This document shows positions 34,318 through 45,220 of a DNA stretch of 64,000 bases, piece by piece. The translations under genes and the position numbers were made by a program. This stretch comes from Trichomonas vaginalis G3 (lineage: Eukaryota; Parabasalia; Trichomonadida; Trichomonadidae), in contig NC_067206.1 in assembly GCF_026262505.1 (NCBI RefSeq), positions 33,743,896 to 33,807,895 on the forward strand, written 5' to 3'. The notes under the pieces are model-generated. The model was given only the letters and a program-made list of their open reading frames with translations. It was not told the origin of the DNA and made no database searches. The first letter of the stretch is position 1. Every line of letters begins with the position of its first letter.

Positions 34318-34984
34318 ATGAGAAGACGTTTCACTAGTCAAAAGAACAGTAACGCAAAAGCAGAGATTACGGTTGGTTATAACGTAAATGATGATAAATC
34401 ACGAATTATTCAAAATGTTAAAGTTAATGTTAGCCCGAATTAACAAGGTCAGCAACTCAACCAAATTTATTAACTCGTGACTTACCGAAAAAGGAGGAGG
34501 AGCAAAATAAAGAAGATGGAGACCCAATCATTTTATCTGAACCTGGTAAAGAACCTGTTGAAATTCCCACTTATCCAACATACCCCCACCTCTTTCATCA
34601 AACATCGAGAACCCATATAAAATAGACATTAATTCTGAATTAATGAAAATTTACCGTGATATAATAATTAATAATTATGATTCAATAATAAATTTAATTG
34701 ATCAATCCGGTTTAATTATTTTACCTTATGAATCATTAATTCACATTATCGCCATTCTTTGTGATGTTCAAGATTCAGACGTTAAGATTCAATTTTTCAT
34801 AGATGATGAGGTTTCATGCTGCGGAACAGTTGCAAAAATAAATCCTATAAAGGATATTAGCACAATTAAGATATCAAAGAACGGAACAACAACTGAACTT
34901 CATTTAACATATAATGATATTTATAATAAAATAGTTGATGAATATAAAATATCACTTGAAAAATTCTTTGTTAAGGCTATTTAA
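34318..34984 (+). pseudogene. conserved CCG-motif Maverick protein (outer), frameshifted
   Basis: Start MRRRFTSQKNSNAKAEITVG at 34318; the frame stops after 42 residues, continues in another frame (TRSATQPNLLTRDLPKKEEE...) and breaks again near 34580 before the open C-terminal domain (34643-34984). That domain holds LPYESLIHIIAILCD, VSCCGTVAKINPI and TTELHLTYNDIYNKI and is homologous to the inner 11444-11758. Both copies have a basic low-complexity N-terminus that has been hit by indels. Function unknown. Confidence 0.6.
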
Positions 34985-35000
34985 TATTCAAGCATTAACA

Positions 35001-35459
35001 TTATCGAATAATAATCCTTTGAATCATAATCGATAATAATTGACCTTTCACCAGTTTTCTCGTTTGTTTTATTTCTTTTTGTTCCCCACTATCCGGATCG
35101 GTCATTGTAATTGTTTTTGTTATAGTATCAGCTTTATCTTTAACTTCAATCTTTTTTCCATCGGGATATTTAAACCAAAATTCCAAAAATTCGATATTGT
35201 CAATCTGTTCATATTTTAATCTATCAATTACATTTTTAATACCATCTGAAAATCTTATGAAATGGTCATTATATGGGTTCGATTGAACTAAATTTGAATG
35301 AAGTGAAATATAACCTGTTGATGAATATGACATTGACTCATATTTTCTGAAAACACTAAAATTTATAACATGAATGAATTTCTTATTCGTTGAATTTATG
35401 AATTCTTGAGGTAATCTTATTCTAGTTTTATTTATCACCGGAAAATAACGCTTTACCAT
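35001..35459 (-). CDS. beta-rich Maverick protein, unknown (possible small jelly-roll)
   Basis: 152 aa from the Met at 35459 (MVKRYFPVINKTRIRLPQEF). Contains KFIHVINFSVFRKYESMSYS, YISLHSNLVQSNPYNDHFIR and NIEFLEFWFKYPDGKKIEV, a strand arrangement loosely like the second half of the inner 286-aa proteins. The C-terminal part (TITKTITMTDPDSGEQKEIK) is hydrophilic. Divergent from the penton-like gene across only 19 bp. Intact. Confidence 0.5.
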   Translation of the reverse strand: MVKRYFPVINKTRIRLPQEFINSTNKKFIHVINFSVFRKYESMSYSSTGYISLHSNLVQSNPYNDHFIRFSDGIKNVIDRLKYEQIDNIEFLEFWFKYPDGKKIEVKDKADTITKTITMTDPDSGEQKEIKQTRKLVKGQLLSIMIQRIIIR

Positions 35460-35478
35460 ATTTTTAATCGTAATAAAA
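35460..35478. promoter_or_regulatory. 19-bp bidirectional intergenic region (outer)
   Basis: ATTTTTAATCGTAATAAAA between two divergent ATGs. Same T-rich to A-rich symmetry as the inner element's divergent promoters. Confidence 0.4.
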
Positions 35479-36189
35479 ATGTCAATTATCAATATTATTT
35501 CGAATAATAACTGTGAATTAAATTTAACAGTTAGCGGAATTTATAATGTTACTCTCGTTTCTGTGAGTGGTAAATTTAATCCCATTCTTTTAGACCCTTC
35601 AGATTATATATCATTTATTAAAGATGACCATGAAAAAACGTATGTTATGTATATAAATAATGTGATAGCGAAATGGGATATTAACATGATTTTAAGTTAT
35701 TTAAATGAATCATTTATCGTATGGTATGAAGAAAATTTTAAATCAAAACCCGATAAACTTTTTGAACTTGATGAAATAAATAACCTTATTAAATTTCCGC
35801 TGAAAATTAAATTTTGTACTCCTCATCTTCGTTCATTGTTGGGGATATTAAATTTTGAAAAAGATGTTGGGGATGTTTTGTATTCTGACACCGGTTCCAA
35901 TTTCATTTTAATCAAATGTGATAAAGTTAATACCCCAATGAGATTTTCACACCAAACATTAGACCCTAACTCTTACCCATCAATACAAAACATTTTATCC
36001 ATCAACTTAAACACATTTTCTTTATCATATCCGTTTCAATTATCCGGGAATTCATTTATTCTTCATTCAAAAGATTTATCAAATATTAAATTTAGAATAA
36101 CTGACCTATTTGATTGTGATTTAGAATTCATGAATGAGATATTATGGCAATTTCAAATAGAGAAAATAGCTGATGAGATAACGGATTAA
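35479..36189 (+). CDS. penton-like minor capsid protein candidate (outer)
   Basis: 236 aa, intact, beta-rich. The late segment SNFILIKCDKV ... ILSINLNTFSLSYPFQLSGN ... IKFRITDLFDCDLEFMNEIL matches the general pattern of single-jelly-roll penton proteins (a CD-x-V strand, a later ITD-x-x-G/D-x-x turn). The inner counterpart is at 11743. In both elements it directly follows the CCG-motif gene region. The family name is tentative. Confidence 0.45.
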   Translation: MSIINIISNNNCELNLTVSGIYNVTLVSVSGKFNPILLDPSDYISFIKDDHEKTYVMYINNVIAKWDINMILSYLNESFIVWYEENFKSKPDKLFELDEINNLIKFPLKIKFCTPHLRSLLGILNFEKDVGDVLYSDTGSNFILIKCDKVNTPMRFSHQTLDPNSYPSIQNILSINLNTFSLSYPFQLSGNSFILHSKDLSNIKFRITDLFDCDLEFMNEILWQFQIEKIADEITD

Positions 36190-36213
36190 ATATTTATTTT
36201 TAAATCGTAATAA

Positions 36214-37278
36214 ATGATTAAACAACAGCAACCACAACAACTTAAGGCACAAAACACCCAGGTCCCTCAGACCATTACATACGCCATATATGCATATAAT
36301 TCAAAGACGGCAGAACAAACGCAAAGGTTGAAATATGGAGATTTGGAGATAGTATTGAAAAATGACCATTTCGAATTCGTTTGCAAAGGTGGTGCGGTGA
36401 TATCAAATATAAAAGAAATTTTATTTATGAATTCAAAAATTAAAGGAATAACGGATGATATAACATCAATTCCACCAGAAGAACAGAGATATTACGCATT
36501 AAATGCATTTCCTAAAGTTTTGAAGATTGGAAGATTTAATTTAAATGAGGAATTCATAGAAGGTTTCCTAAATGACATAATGAAGAAAGCAGATAAGGAA
36601 TACGTTAATACTGAGTTAAATAAGAAGGCAAATTTGGTTTATGTTGATGAAAAAGATAATGAAATTAAAGAAAAGGTTGAATGGTATCATGAATGGACAT
36701 CGGAGACTTTTAAAGTTAAAGCTGATACAGAATGGGTTTCAGGATGTTTAGATCTTAAAGCAGATAAAACTTATGTTGATGAAAATTATGCAAAGAAGTC
36801 GGAAGTAAATGATGTGATTACAAGCATGAAAAATGAAATACTTCAAACATTATATCCTGTTGGTTCTATTTATACGTCAATGAACTCAACAAATCCATCA
36901 ACAGTTTTAGGTTTTGGTACGTGGAAGCAGATTGTAGATAAATTCTTATACTGTGCTAGATATTCAAAGCAAACAGGAGGTTCGAAGAAAATTAAAGAAG
37001 CAAACCTTCCACCGCACACTCATACAGGAACTACAAACACAACAGGTAATCATTCACATTCAATAACAAAAAGAGGTTATATAAATCTTGCAGCTGGTTC
37101 GGATAGATGGGGAATGAATAGATATGATATCACAACTGACCCAGTAGATTCAAGCACAGGTATTTTCTGTGGAACCGCAGGTAATCATTCACACACTTTC
37201 ACAACAAATCCAACAGGCTCGGGTAAAGATTACATGCCACCATTTGTGACTGTATTCGCATGGTACCGCGTTCAATAA
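36214..37278 (+). CDS. phage-type collar/tail-fibre-like protein (outer)
   Basis: 354 aa, intact. Gln-rich start, a beta region, then shaft repeats (KADKEYVNTELNKKANLVYV, WVSGCLDLKADKTYVDENYA) and a collar domain LYPVGSIYTSMNSTNPSTVL GFGTW, GGSKKIKEANLPPHTHTG, a His-rich variable loop, and DYMPPFVTVFAWYRVQ. Homologue of the inner 25424-26539, with the shaft/collar junction nearly identical and the N-terminal third unrelated. The likely role is a trimeric attachment spike. Followed by a long repeat array. Confidence 0.8.
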   Translation: MIKQQQPQQLKAQNTQVPQTITYAIYAYNSKTAEQTQRLKYGDLEIVLKNDHFEFVCKGGAVISNIKEILFMNSKIKGITDDITSIPPEEQRYYALNAFPKVLKIGRFNLNEEFIEGFLNDIMKKADKEYVNTELNKKANLVYVDEKDNEIKEKVEWYHEWTSETFKVKADTEWVSGCLDLKADKTYVDENYAKKSEVNDVITSMKNEILQTLYPVGSIYTSMNSTNPSTVLGFGTWKQIVDKFLYCARYSKQTGGSKKIKEANLPPHTHTGTTNTTGNHSHSITKRGYINLAAGSDRWGMNRYDITTDPVDSSTGIFCGTAGNHSHTFTTNPTGSGKDYMPPFVTVFAWYRVQ

Positions 37279-37369
37279 ACACACTTGAGCCTACTTTGCA
37301 GGCTTACCGAATGAACTAAATATATTTTATGTCTGTAATTAATTAGGTAATGAAGTAATGGATGAACTG

Positions 37370-38335
37370 CAGAAATAATGTTTACGTTAAGTGACTCAAA
37401 GAGTCCGGAGACAAAGTCTCATGTTTACGTTAATGGTTTCAGGTTATTCAATAATTAATTATTTTTGAAGAACTGAAGGTGCTACCATGTTACCATGTGC
37501 TACCAGGTTAATTAACTTCTCTGAAAAAATGAGACAACATGACATTTTGACAACAACACAGGAGGAAGGTATTTATGAATTATTTTTGAAGAACTGAAGG
37601 TGCTACCATGTTACCATGTGCTACCAGGTTAATTAACTTCTCTGAAAAAATGAGACAACATGACATTTTGACAACAACACAGGAGGAAGGTATTTATGAA
37701 TTATTTTTGAAGAACTGAAGGTGCTACCATGTTACCATGTGCTACCAGGTTAATTAACTTCTCTGAAAAAATGAGACAACATGACATTTTGACAACAACA
37801 CAGGAGGAAGGTATTTATGAATTATTTTTGAAGAACTGAAGGTGTTACCATGTTACCATGTGCTACCAGGTTAATTAACTTCTCTGAAAAAATGAGACAA
37901 CATGACATTTTGACAACAACACAGGAGGAAGGCACTTATGAATTATTTTTGAAGAACTGAAGGTGTCACTATGTCACCATGTCACCAGGTTAATTAACTT
38001 CTCTGAAAAAATGAGACAACATGACATTTTGACAACAACACAGGAGGAAGGTATTTATGAATTATTTTTGAAGAACTGAAGGTGCTACCATGTTACCATG
38101 TGCTACCAGGTTAATTAACTTCTCTGAAAAAATGAGACAACATGACATTTTGACAACAACACAGGAGGAAGGCACTTATGAATTATTTTTGAAGAACTGA
38201 AGGTGCTACCATGTTACCATGTGCTACCAGGTTAATTAACTTCTCTGAAAAAATGAGACAACATGACATTTTGACAACAGTCCTGGAAATTTGATGCAGC
38301 CCAAAAATAAAGTTAGTTTTAAAATTATTTTTATT
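37370..38335 (+). repeat. array of seven ~121-bp repeats with unique flanks A (left) and B (right)
   Basis: Unit starts GAATTATTTTTGAAGAACTG, then variable AGGTGCTACCATGTTACCAT-like triplet motifs, then TTAATTAACTTCTCTGAAAA and GACATTTTGACAACAACACA. Starts at about 37456, 37577, 37698, 37819, 37940, 38059 and 38180. Flank A (37370-37445, with GACTCAAAGAGTCCGGAGAC) and flank B (38271-38335, with GTCCTGGAAATTTGATGCAG) are each found again, inverted, around the KilA-N gene at 41169. No gene inside. Confidence 0.9.
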
Positions 38336-38352
38336 TTTTTATTCCTATATAA

Positions 38353-40661
38353 ATGACAGCAACAAACAACAGTAACTATATCGTTTCTGATGAAAAAGTT
38401 ATTGATTCATTAGCTGAGGAATTAGTTGTGGCAGAAACTAAAACCCTCAACGAAAGAATTGGTGAAAACAAGATTGATTTACATAACTACCTCAAACATG
38501 ATGGAGGAAGAGGAAGGAAAACTGGTACAGCTTTATTAGTAAATAAAATATCAAATTTAACGATTATAGATGTTGATATCAATAAATCGTACAATGATGA
38601 ACTTAAAGAAACAGTTGGAAAAGACATTTTATCAAAACTTTCGGATAAAGATGTTATCGTTAAAACCGCTTCAGGAGGTCTTCACATTTATTGTAACACT
38701 AATTTCTTCTATTCAACCTCGAACAGAATGATTAAATGTTATTCCTGCAATGATTATGATATTGATATAATGACTTCAATGGATGATTCAAAGCGTTCAT
38801 TAGTAGTTATGGCTGATTCAAGAGTTCGCAAGAATGCAACAGAACCAATCAATACATACTCATTCATTCGTGGAAGTTATGATTCAACATTAACTAGAAC
38901 AGTGAATGATATATTAAATGATTTGAATATTAAGGTAAGAGTTGAACAAAAGAACGAAGAAATAAAGAGTATAATGAATGAAAACAAAGATGTAAACATT
39001 GACGATAAACTTGCCCAGAGCATAGTTGATGGCATCAGTGATTTTGAAGTACATAATGACGGTGGAAACATGAATTTAGAAAAAGAAGTTACATTATTCA
39101 CACTGTTTCAAGCAATTAATTCGTTACCGGATCATTTGATTAATGAAGCATACGATAACGTTTATAACTTCTGCAATTTAACAGAAAATGCAAAAAAGTA
39201 ATTTTGAAAAAGCACGTAGTAGATATGCACATTTAATGACTTCTCCATTTGTTTTAGTGAAGATTCTAAAAACTTTATCAAAAGGAATATTATGATGAAT
39301 ATGTTTTACCTTTATTACGTAAGCCAAAAATAACATTTGATATCAAACTTGATGACTCGTTTTTGATAACAGATATTAGACGCAGGGCTGAAAATCATCA
39401 GTATAAAAACAGTTCTGAAGTAATTGAGGATTTATCACGTGTAATCCGTTTTGTAGATTGTGGAAACAAATATTTCATTCAAAAGGACTATAATATCCAC
39501 GACAAAATGAATCAAATATCATTCGTTCTTCAATAAACATGAAAGAGTCACTCAAAATGATTAAATTATTTAAAGAAGAAGGTAAAACAATAACAGCATG
39601 GATGTACTACTAAATCAATTATCCTCATTAACCGTTAAGGGTGTTTGCTTTAAATCTGATTCTCCAGATGTTTTCTCAACGTTTCAAGGTTATAAATACA
39701 ACATTCTCGAAAAGCCTGATTACTCAAAAATTGAGATGTTTATGAATTTCATTAAAGAAGCCATTTGTGATAATAATGATGAAGTGTATAAATACCTTCT
39801 CGGCTGGATTGCATCAATGATTCAACATCCTGGAATCAAGAATGAAACAGCAATTATTTTGAAAGGACTTCAGGGAACAGGTAAAAACAGATTTACAGAC
39901 ATTATTTCTGAACTTCTCGCTGGTTATTCATGTAAAAACATTACCGAAATAGGTGAGCTAACGGGTAATTTCAACTCAGTAGTTGAAAATAAAATGTTTC
40001 TTGTACTTAATGAACTCAAGAATGTAGGTGAAGATAGACTCGCAAACTTCAACGCTTTGAAATCAATTATTACGGATAATGAGATTAGAATTAATGAAAA
40101 GAATCAACCCAGAAGAACTGCTCAGAATGTTGCAAACTTCATTTTCGTAACTAATAACGTTTACCCTGTCAAAATTGAAGTTGGAGACAGAAGATACGTA
40201 GTTTTAAGAGTTAATGGTAAATTCAAGGGTCAATTTGATTACTTCAAGAATTTGATGAATTCATGCACAAAGGAATTTTATGATAATTTACTGACGTATT
40301 TTATGCAATATGACCTTTCATCATTTAATGTACGAATCATACCGATGACTGAAGCCAAACAAGATTTAATTGAATTATCAACAAATCCTTTAGATGTATG
40401 GATAAATACACATTATGATGAATTGTGTGCAGGTATGACGTGTAAAAACGCTCTATTCTGCAAACCATCAGACATGAAAGACAAAAACTTTCAAATGAGC
40501 ATTAAGGATAAATGTGATAAGAAACAGAGAAGAATAGATGGTAAACAAACATGGTGTTATGTTTTGAAAGAAGAAATGAAAGGATTATTAAACAGGTTGA
40601 ACCAAACGATAATGAGGATTCATTTACTGACGATGAAATACCTGTAAATGAAGCTTTATAA
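38353..40661 (+). pseudogene. primase (AEP)-SF3 helicase, frameshifted in the linker and near the end
   Basis: Part 1 (38353-39201): archaeo-eukaryotic primase domain with IIDVDIN (DxD, residues 71-77), TASGGLHIY (sxH motif, 105-113) and NDYDIDIM (third acidic motif, 133-140). Part 2 (39598-40647): SF3 helicase with GLQGTGKN (Walker A), FLVLNELKN (Walker B region), NFIFVTNN, and DRRYVVL. The 400-bp link reads in two further frames (DIRRRAENHQYKNSSEVIED...), matching the N-terminus of the inner helicase. The last residues read on as NDNEDSFTDDEIPVNEAL in another frame. One intact gene would give a 770-aa replicative primase-helicase as in many large DNA viruses. At least three indels. It is bracketed by inverted repeat arrays. 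Confidence 0.85.
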
Positions 40662-40689
40662 AGTATGATTTGAATTTATTTTTGCATTA

Positions 40690-41132
40690 ATCCTGCTGTG
40701 TTGTCAAAATGTCATGTTGTCTCATTTTTTCAGAGAAGTTAATTAACCGAGTGACACATGGTGACGTAGTGACACCTTCAGTTCTTCAAAAATAATTCAT
40801 AAGTGCCTTCCTCATTAATCCTGCTGTGTTGTCAAAATGTCATGTTGTCTCATTTTTTCAGAGAAGTTAATTAACCGAGTGACACATGGTGACGTAGTGA
40901 CACCTTCAGTTCTTCAAAAATAATTCATAAGTGCCTTCCTCATTAATCCTGCTGTGTTGTCAAAATGTCATGTTGTCTCATTTTTTCAGAGAAGTTAATT
41001 AACCGAGTGACATGGTGACATAGTGACACCCTCAGTTCTTCAAAAATAATTAATTATTGAATAACCTGAAACCATTAACGTAAACATGAGACTTTGTCTC
41101 CGGACTCTTTGAGTCACTTAACGTAAACATTT
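40690..41132 (-). repeat. inverted array: three ~128-bp repeats plus inverted flank A
   Basis: Units begin at about 40692, 40820 and 40948 with CCTGCTGTGTTGTCAAAATG and read as the reverse complement of the 37446-38285 units (GTGACACATGGTGACGTAGT variant of the triplet region). 41040-41132 is the inverted copy of flank A (TGAGACTTTGTCTCCGGACT). Together with 37370-38335 this forms a long inverted repeat around the primase-helicase gene. Confidence 0.9.
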
Positions 41133-41168
41133 ATTTTTGGTCGTTTATGACAAAAATAAATGGTTCAT

Positions 41169-41834
41169 TTACTCACAATATTTTTTTACAAAACGACCCC
41201 AAGCTTTTAACTTCTTTTCTGCAGCTTCTAATGCTATCTTAGCGAGTTCATATTCTCTAAATTCTCTCTTTAAATTTTCTTGTTCCCATTGGTCTAGTTC
41301 GAATGGAGAATCTCTATAACCATAACATAACTCACGTTCATGTTCTAATTGTTTTTCGCACATTTTTCTAACTTCTTCTTCAAACAAAGGTTTAGCATTC
41401 TCTACTGTATCTTCAAGTTCTTCTTCATCTAATTTCTCATGAACTTTCTTGTCTATGGAGTCCATAATATCTTTGACATAAAATGCATACTTTACAGAGC
41501 ACCATTCAGCAACAAAATGAACGAGGTCAGGATGTATGTAAATACCTTTGAATTCATTCATGACACCCTTTGTAAGCTCATAAAATGCTTGTTTTGAGGT
41601 CGAGCCACTTTTGGCTCCACCGTATTCGTTCATCCAAAACTCAAGAATTTCCTGCATTTTAGTACTATTGAGAAATCTGTTTAAATGGTTTAACCTTCCC
41701 GCTTCTCTTGCCATCTTTGTTGCATTAATGTAACCATCCTTGTCTCTACGTAAGACTTCAATACCATTATAAGTGCCTTTTGTGAATGTTTCGCCATTAG
41801 ATTTGTTCGTGAATGTTTTTGCTTCGACTGACAT
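41169..41834 (-). CDS. KilA-N domain protein with exchangeable core (outer copy)
   Basis: 221 aa from the Met at 41834 (MSVEAKTF; an in-frame upstream Met exists at 41852). The ends match the inner gene at 19173 at near identity in protein and DNA; the central part (about 41466-41712) is unrelated: MAREAGRLNHLNRFLNSTKM ... SGSTSKQAFYELTKG ... IYIHPDLVHFVAEWCSVKYA. The domain still fits KilA-N (INATK, then HP-LV--VA-W-S-KYA). A piece of this core (SGSTSKQAF region) reappears in the orphan fragment at 19926 in the inner element. The gene lies between inverted flank A (41040-41132) and inverted flank B (41866-41930). Probable DNA-binding regulator. Confidence 0.85.
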   Translation of the reverse strand: MSVEAKTFTNKSNGETFTKGTYNGIEVLRRDKDGYINATKMAREAGRLNHLNRFLNSTKMQEILEFWMNEYGGAKSGSTSKQAFYELTKGVMNEFKGIYIHPDLVHFVAEWCSVKYAFYVKDIMDSIDKKVHEKLDEEELEDTVENAKPLFEEEVRKMCEKQLEHERELCYGYRDSPFELDQWEQENLKREFREYELAKIALEAAEKKLKAWGRFVKKYCE

Positions 41835-41865
41835 TTCTGTTCTTACATACAAGATAAAAAATAAA

Positions 41866-42005
41866 TAAAAATAATTTTAAAACTAACTTTATTTTTGGAC
41901 TGCATCAAATTTCCAGGACTGTTGTCAAAATGTCATGTTGTCTCATTTTTTCAGAGAAGTTCATTAACCTGGTAGCACATGGTAACATGGTAACACCTTC
42001 AGTTA
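41866..42005 (-). repeat. inverted flank B plus one repeat unit
   Basis: AAATAATTTTAAAACTAACT ... CTGCATCAAATTTCCAGGAC is the reverse complement of flank B (38271-38335), followed by one repeat unit (GTTGTCAAAATGTCATGTTG ... GGTAACATGGTAACACCTTC). It closes the KilA-N cassette on its upstream side. Confidence 0.88.
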
Positions 42006-42034
42006 TTCGAGACGTTGTCAAAGAGGAATAAAAA

Positions 42035-42331
42035 TTAAATTTGGATTGAGTTTAAAAATTCATCTTTATTAAATTCATCTCTTCCAATCAATTTATTTAT
42101 TCTATTAAATTCTTTTATTTTTGCTTCACTCAGTTTAAGGATTGAACGGTAAGTTTCTAATTTTTCGATTATTTCTTTCCTCTCTTCATCGTTTTCAATT
42201 ACTTTAGTTTTATGGGCATCAACCCCACCACATTGCGGCTTCTTTTTGTAATAGCATATTTTTGATTTAATTCTGTTTAGTTTCTTTTTATATTCATCGT
42301 CTGGACTCTTGACTGCTTCGTTGTCACCCAT
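42035..42331 (-). CDS. small lysine-rich helical protein, unknown
   Basis: 98 aa, intact. MGDNEAVKSPDDEYKKKLNR, then basic CYYKKKPQCGGVDAHKTKVI (two Cys, one His) and a coiled helix (EERKEIIEKLETYRSILKLS). Located just after the integrase C-terminus on the same strand. No family recognised; a DNA-associated accessory role is possible from its charge. Confidence 0.5.
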   Translation of the reverse strand: MGDNEAVKSPDDEYKKKLNRIKSKICYYKKKPQCGGVDAHKTKVIENDEERKEIIEKLETYRSILKLSEAKIKEFNRINKLIGRDEFNKDEFLNSIQI

Positions 42332-42617
42332 TTCTTACGAAATAAAAAAATTAAATATTATTTAAATATAATGGAGTAATAAAATAAATCGGAATTTCTA
42401 TTAATTTATTGTCAACTTCAACTAATGCATTGCCGTTAATATATCTAACAAATTCAGCTATTGTGTCAAATCTTCGTCTTCTTTTTGCCATTGATTTATT
42501 AGTTTTTCCATAATCGAGATGAATCAAAACTTTATCCCCTTGTTTAAAATTCATGAGCCCCGAATTAATTTGTTCACGTTTAACATCATTTAACCTTTCC
42601 ATTTGCTTTCTAATATA

Positions 42618-43916
42618 GGGTGTCCAAAGGTGCGTTTAGCACAGCGCTCTATATGAGACTATTAAAGGAGATATATGCTGATTATAAATATATAATAAAA
42701 AATATGAATATATGTATATGATGAGTAAGTTGTATTTTGGCGCCATGCCGGGATATAAAATGAATTTTGAGACAAGAGGCGGTTTCGCGGGAAATTTTGG
42801 CGGGATTTTTTTCATTTTTTTAATGAATCATAAAGAAAACATCCTCGCTCTTGCAAAAAAATGCAAAGACTGTAAAAAATCTACGAGACATTGGTAAAAT
42901 GCTTCGGTATGGATGCTCCTAGCTATTCCACTGTAACGTATCATGTTAGGATGTATCACTTCATGAACAAAAAGGCGCCCATCATAAAAATTGACAAAAA
43001 ATCGCCGGATCAAAGAAAAATCAAAGCAATTCTTCAAGCGCTAGATGAAGACCCAAGAGCATCACTCAGAAGGATAGAGGAGATGACAAAGATACCACGT
43101 ACAACAGTCAGTTATTATCTGCACAATTATTTGAACTACAAACTAGCGTATACACGTTGGGTTCCGCACAACCTTAATTCAGTTCAAAAAAAATCTAGAG
43201 TCCAATCTTCGAAAGAGCTCCTCTCTATATTGGGTGCGTATCAATCCAAGAAGTTTCGCTTTTTAGTAACAGGGGACGAGTCTTGGTTTCAATATGCAAC
43301 AGAAGCCAAAATCATGTGGATCCCGAAGGATGAAGATCCGCAAACATTCCCGAAGAAAAAAATTGACACACCAATGATGATGTTGTCGGTTTTTTGGGGC
43401 GTGAATGGCATCATCGCAATTGATATTCTTCAAAAACCTAATACGATGAATGCTCAGTATCTAATTGACAATGTTCTTACTCAAATTATCAATTCTGATG
43501 AGTTTGAGAAATCCAAACAACAAAAACAAAAGTTTGCAATTCATTTTGATAATTCAAGAGTTCACAAAAGTCATAAGGTAATGAATTACTTGGTGGAAAA
43601 CAATGTCAAAGTTGTTCCAAACCCAATTTATTCACCTGATATTGCACCCTCTGACTTTTATTTATTCGGCACGCTAAAAAAGAGAGCTGAAGGACGCGAA
43701 TTCGCGAGTCCAGATGATCTTGAAAATTTTGTAAGAGAGCAATTTGAGCAATTTTCTCATGATGATTTAAAGCGTGTCTTTCAAGCCTGGATCGATCGCT
43801 GCGAACGTGTGATTGAATCCAATGGTGATTATATTTAAATAAACTTTATATATATGTAACTTGTTTATTTCTATTCGCAGTATTCAGGTTTGTGCTAAAC
43901 ACACCTTTGGACACCC
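42618..43916 (+). mobile_element. mariner element copy 2, inserted in the integrase gene
   Basis: 1299 bp, flanked by TA (42616-42617 and 43917-43918), with the same inverted ends as copy 1. Oriented opposite to the integrase gene that it interrupts. Confidence 0.93.
42823..43838 (+). pseudogene. mariner transposase copy 2, frameshift near the N-terminus
   Basis: From MNHKENILALAKKC the frame breaks after about 20 codons because one A is missing from the run at about 42876 (six A instead of seven in copy 1). From 42891 the frame is open to the end, with all three catalytic Asp (TGDESW, HFDNSR, PSDFYLF) and none of the later two-base loss seen in copy 1. Only the first part of the DNA-binding domain is out of frame. 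Confidence 0.88.
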
Positions 43917-45220
43917 TATATATTCCCATTCTTTTGAAATATCATTTTTCATTTCCACTGGTTTCATGTTTATAGTTCTATGCCATGTATTATTATAATA
44001 ATATACTAACTGTTGTATGATGGAGTCATGATTTCCATCCCAGTATATCTGACCGTTAACCCCTAACGCATCTCTAAGAGTTCTCATTACCGCATCAACT
44101 ATTTTATTATGAAACGTATATGGAGAGGATGAAAAGAAAAAATTAATTTGTGGGAAATAATGAGTCATAGTTGCCTGAAATCCTTTATCACCATCACCCC
44201 TTATATTATCTACTCTTTCATGATCTAGTAAGTATTGTATAGCTCTTCTTGTTTCCTGTTCTGTTTTCCCTTTCACTGGAATGCAATATAAATATCTAGT
44301 GTTAATGTTAATGGCAAATAAATAAGTAACGTTTCCTTTTGAATATTCTAAATGATCGATTTCGTATGAATATGGATATGGTGCAAATGAAGGGCGACTA
44401 AATTTTTCCTTTAACGGTTGAATTTTTGGGTCAATTGGTTTATTTAATATCTTGAAATCCTTTTTAAAATCTTTTTGTTTCTTTAATGTATGAAATGGAT
44501 ATAATAAAGTGAATGATGAAGGATTAACTGAAGGAGGAGGCGGTACTGTCGTTGGAGGTTTTGGTATTGCAAGTGGTTTAATTTTATCTGCTTTGATTTT
44601 GGATTTCATTCCCCCCTTCATTAATTCTGGATGTATTCTATTCATTTGTTTTAAATATGCTGTATATAAAGGTTTGATATACTTTCCCACTTCGAGTTTA
44701 TGTTGAAGGATGAATTCCAAAAGTTGATCTTCATTTAAAAGTCGGGCTGAATATGGTTTAACTAATGAATCATAAATTAAAGCTTGTGCATCATTTATGG
44801 TCTGAAGAACCTGGGCGTTTTGTTCCTTTGGCTGTTGAACATTTGCTACTTTAGACCTCGGCTTTGGCTTTTGTGGCTCTGGATTATATAAATTATATAA
44901 TCCATCAATATCTTCTTCTGTTAATACTTTATTTTTGAAATCTTTCAACTGTTTAAGTTGTGATTTAGTTTTTCCCTTTGAATATTTATTATTTTTAATT
45001 TTGTCTTTAATTTTAGAAATTATTCTATCATGATATTTCAAAATTTCATTTTTATAATATGGATAATAATATTCCATATCATCACCCGTTATATTGTTAT
45101 CATATTTTTGGAGATATGATTTTAAATCATAATAACTAAGAAAATTTTGATTAAGTACTAAATCATCAATTAAATTTTTTAAATCTGTGTTATCCATTTA
45201 TATAAAAATAAAATAAATGT

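Larger units (their letters stand above)
42351..45197 (-). pseudogene. outer Maverick integrase, split by mariner 2
   Basis: The N-terminal part (45197-43919) has helical and Pro-rich regions, then the rve core: SYEIDHLEYSKG (first Asp), NIRGDGDKGFQATM (second Asp), FFSSSPYTFHNKIVDAVMRT (third acidic position Asp, as in the inner enzyme). The frame then enters mariner 2 at a TA. The C-terminal part continues on the far side (42616-42351) with MERLNDVKREQINSGLMNF, QGDKVLIHLDYG and an SH3-like end. Removing the mariner and one TA rejoins the frame exactly, so the gene was intact when mariner 2 arrived. The longer N-terminal region is absent from the inner integrase. Confidence 0.88.

Noticed and set aside
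37456-38285. Regularly spaced repeats resembling a CRISPR array
   Set aside because: The repeat is the whole ~121-bp unit, with no unique spacers; the organism type is eukaryotic and no cas gene is present. It is a minisatellite-type array.
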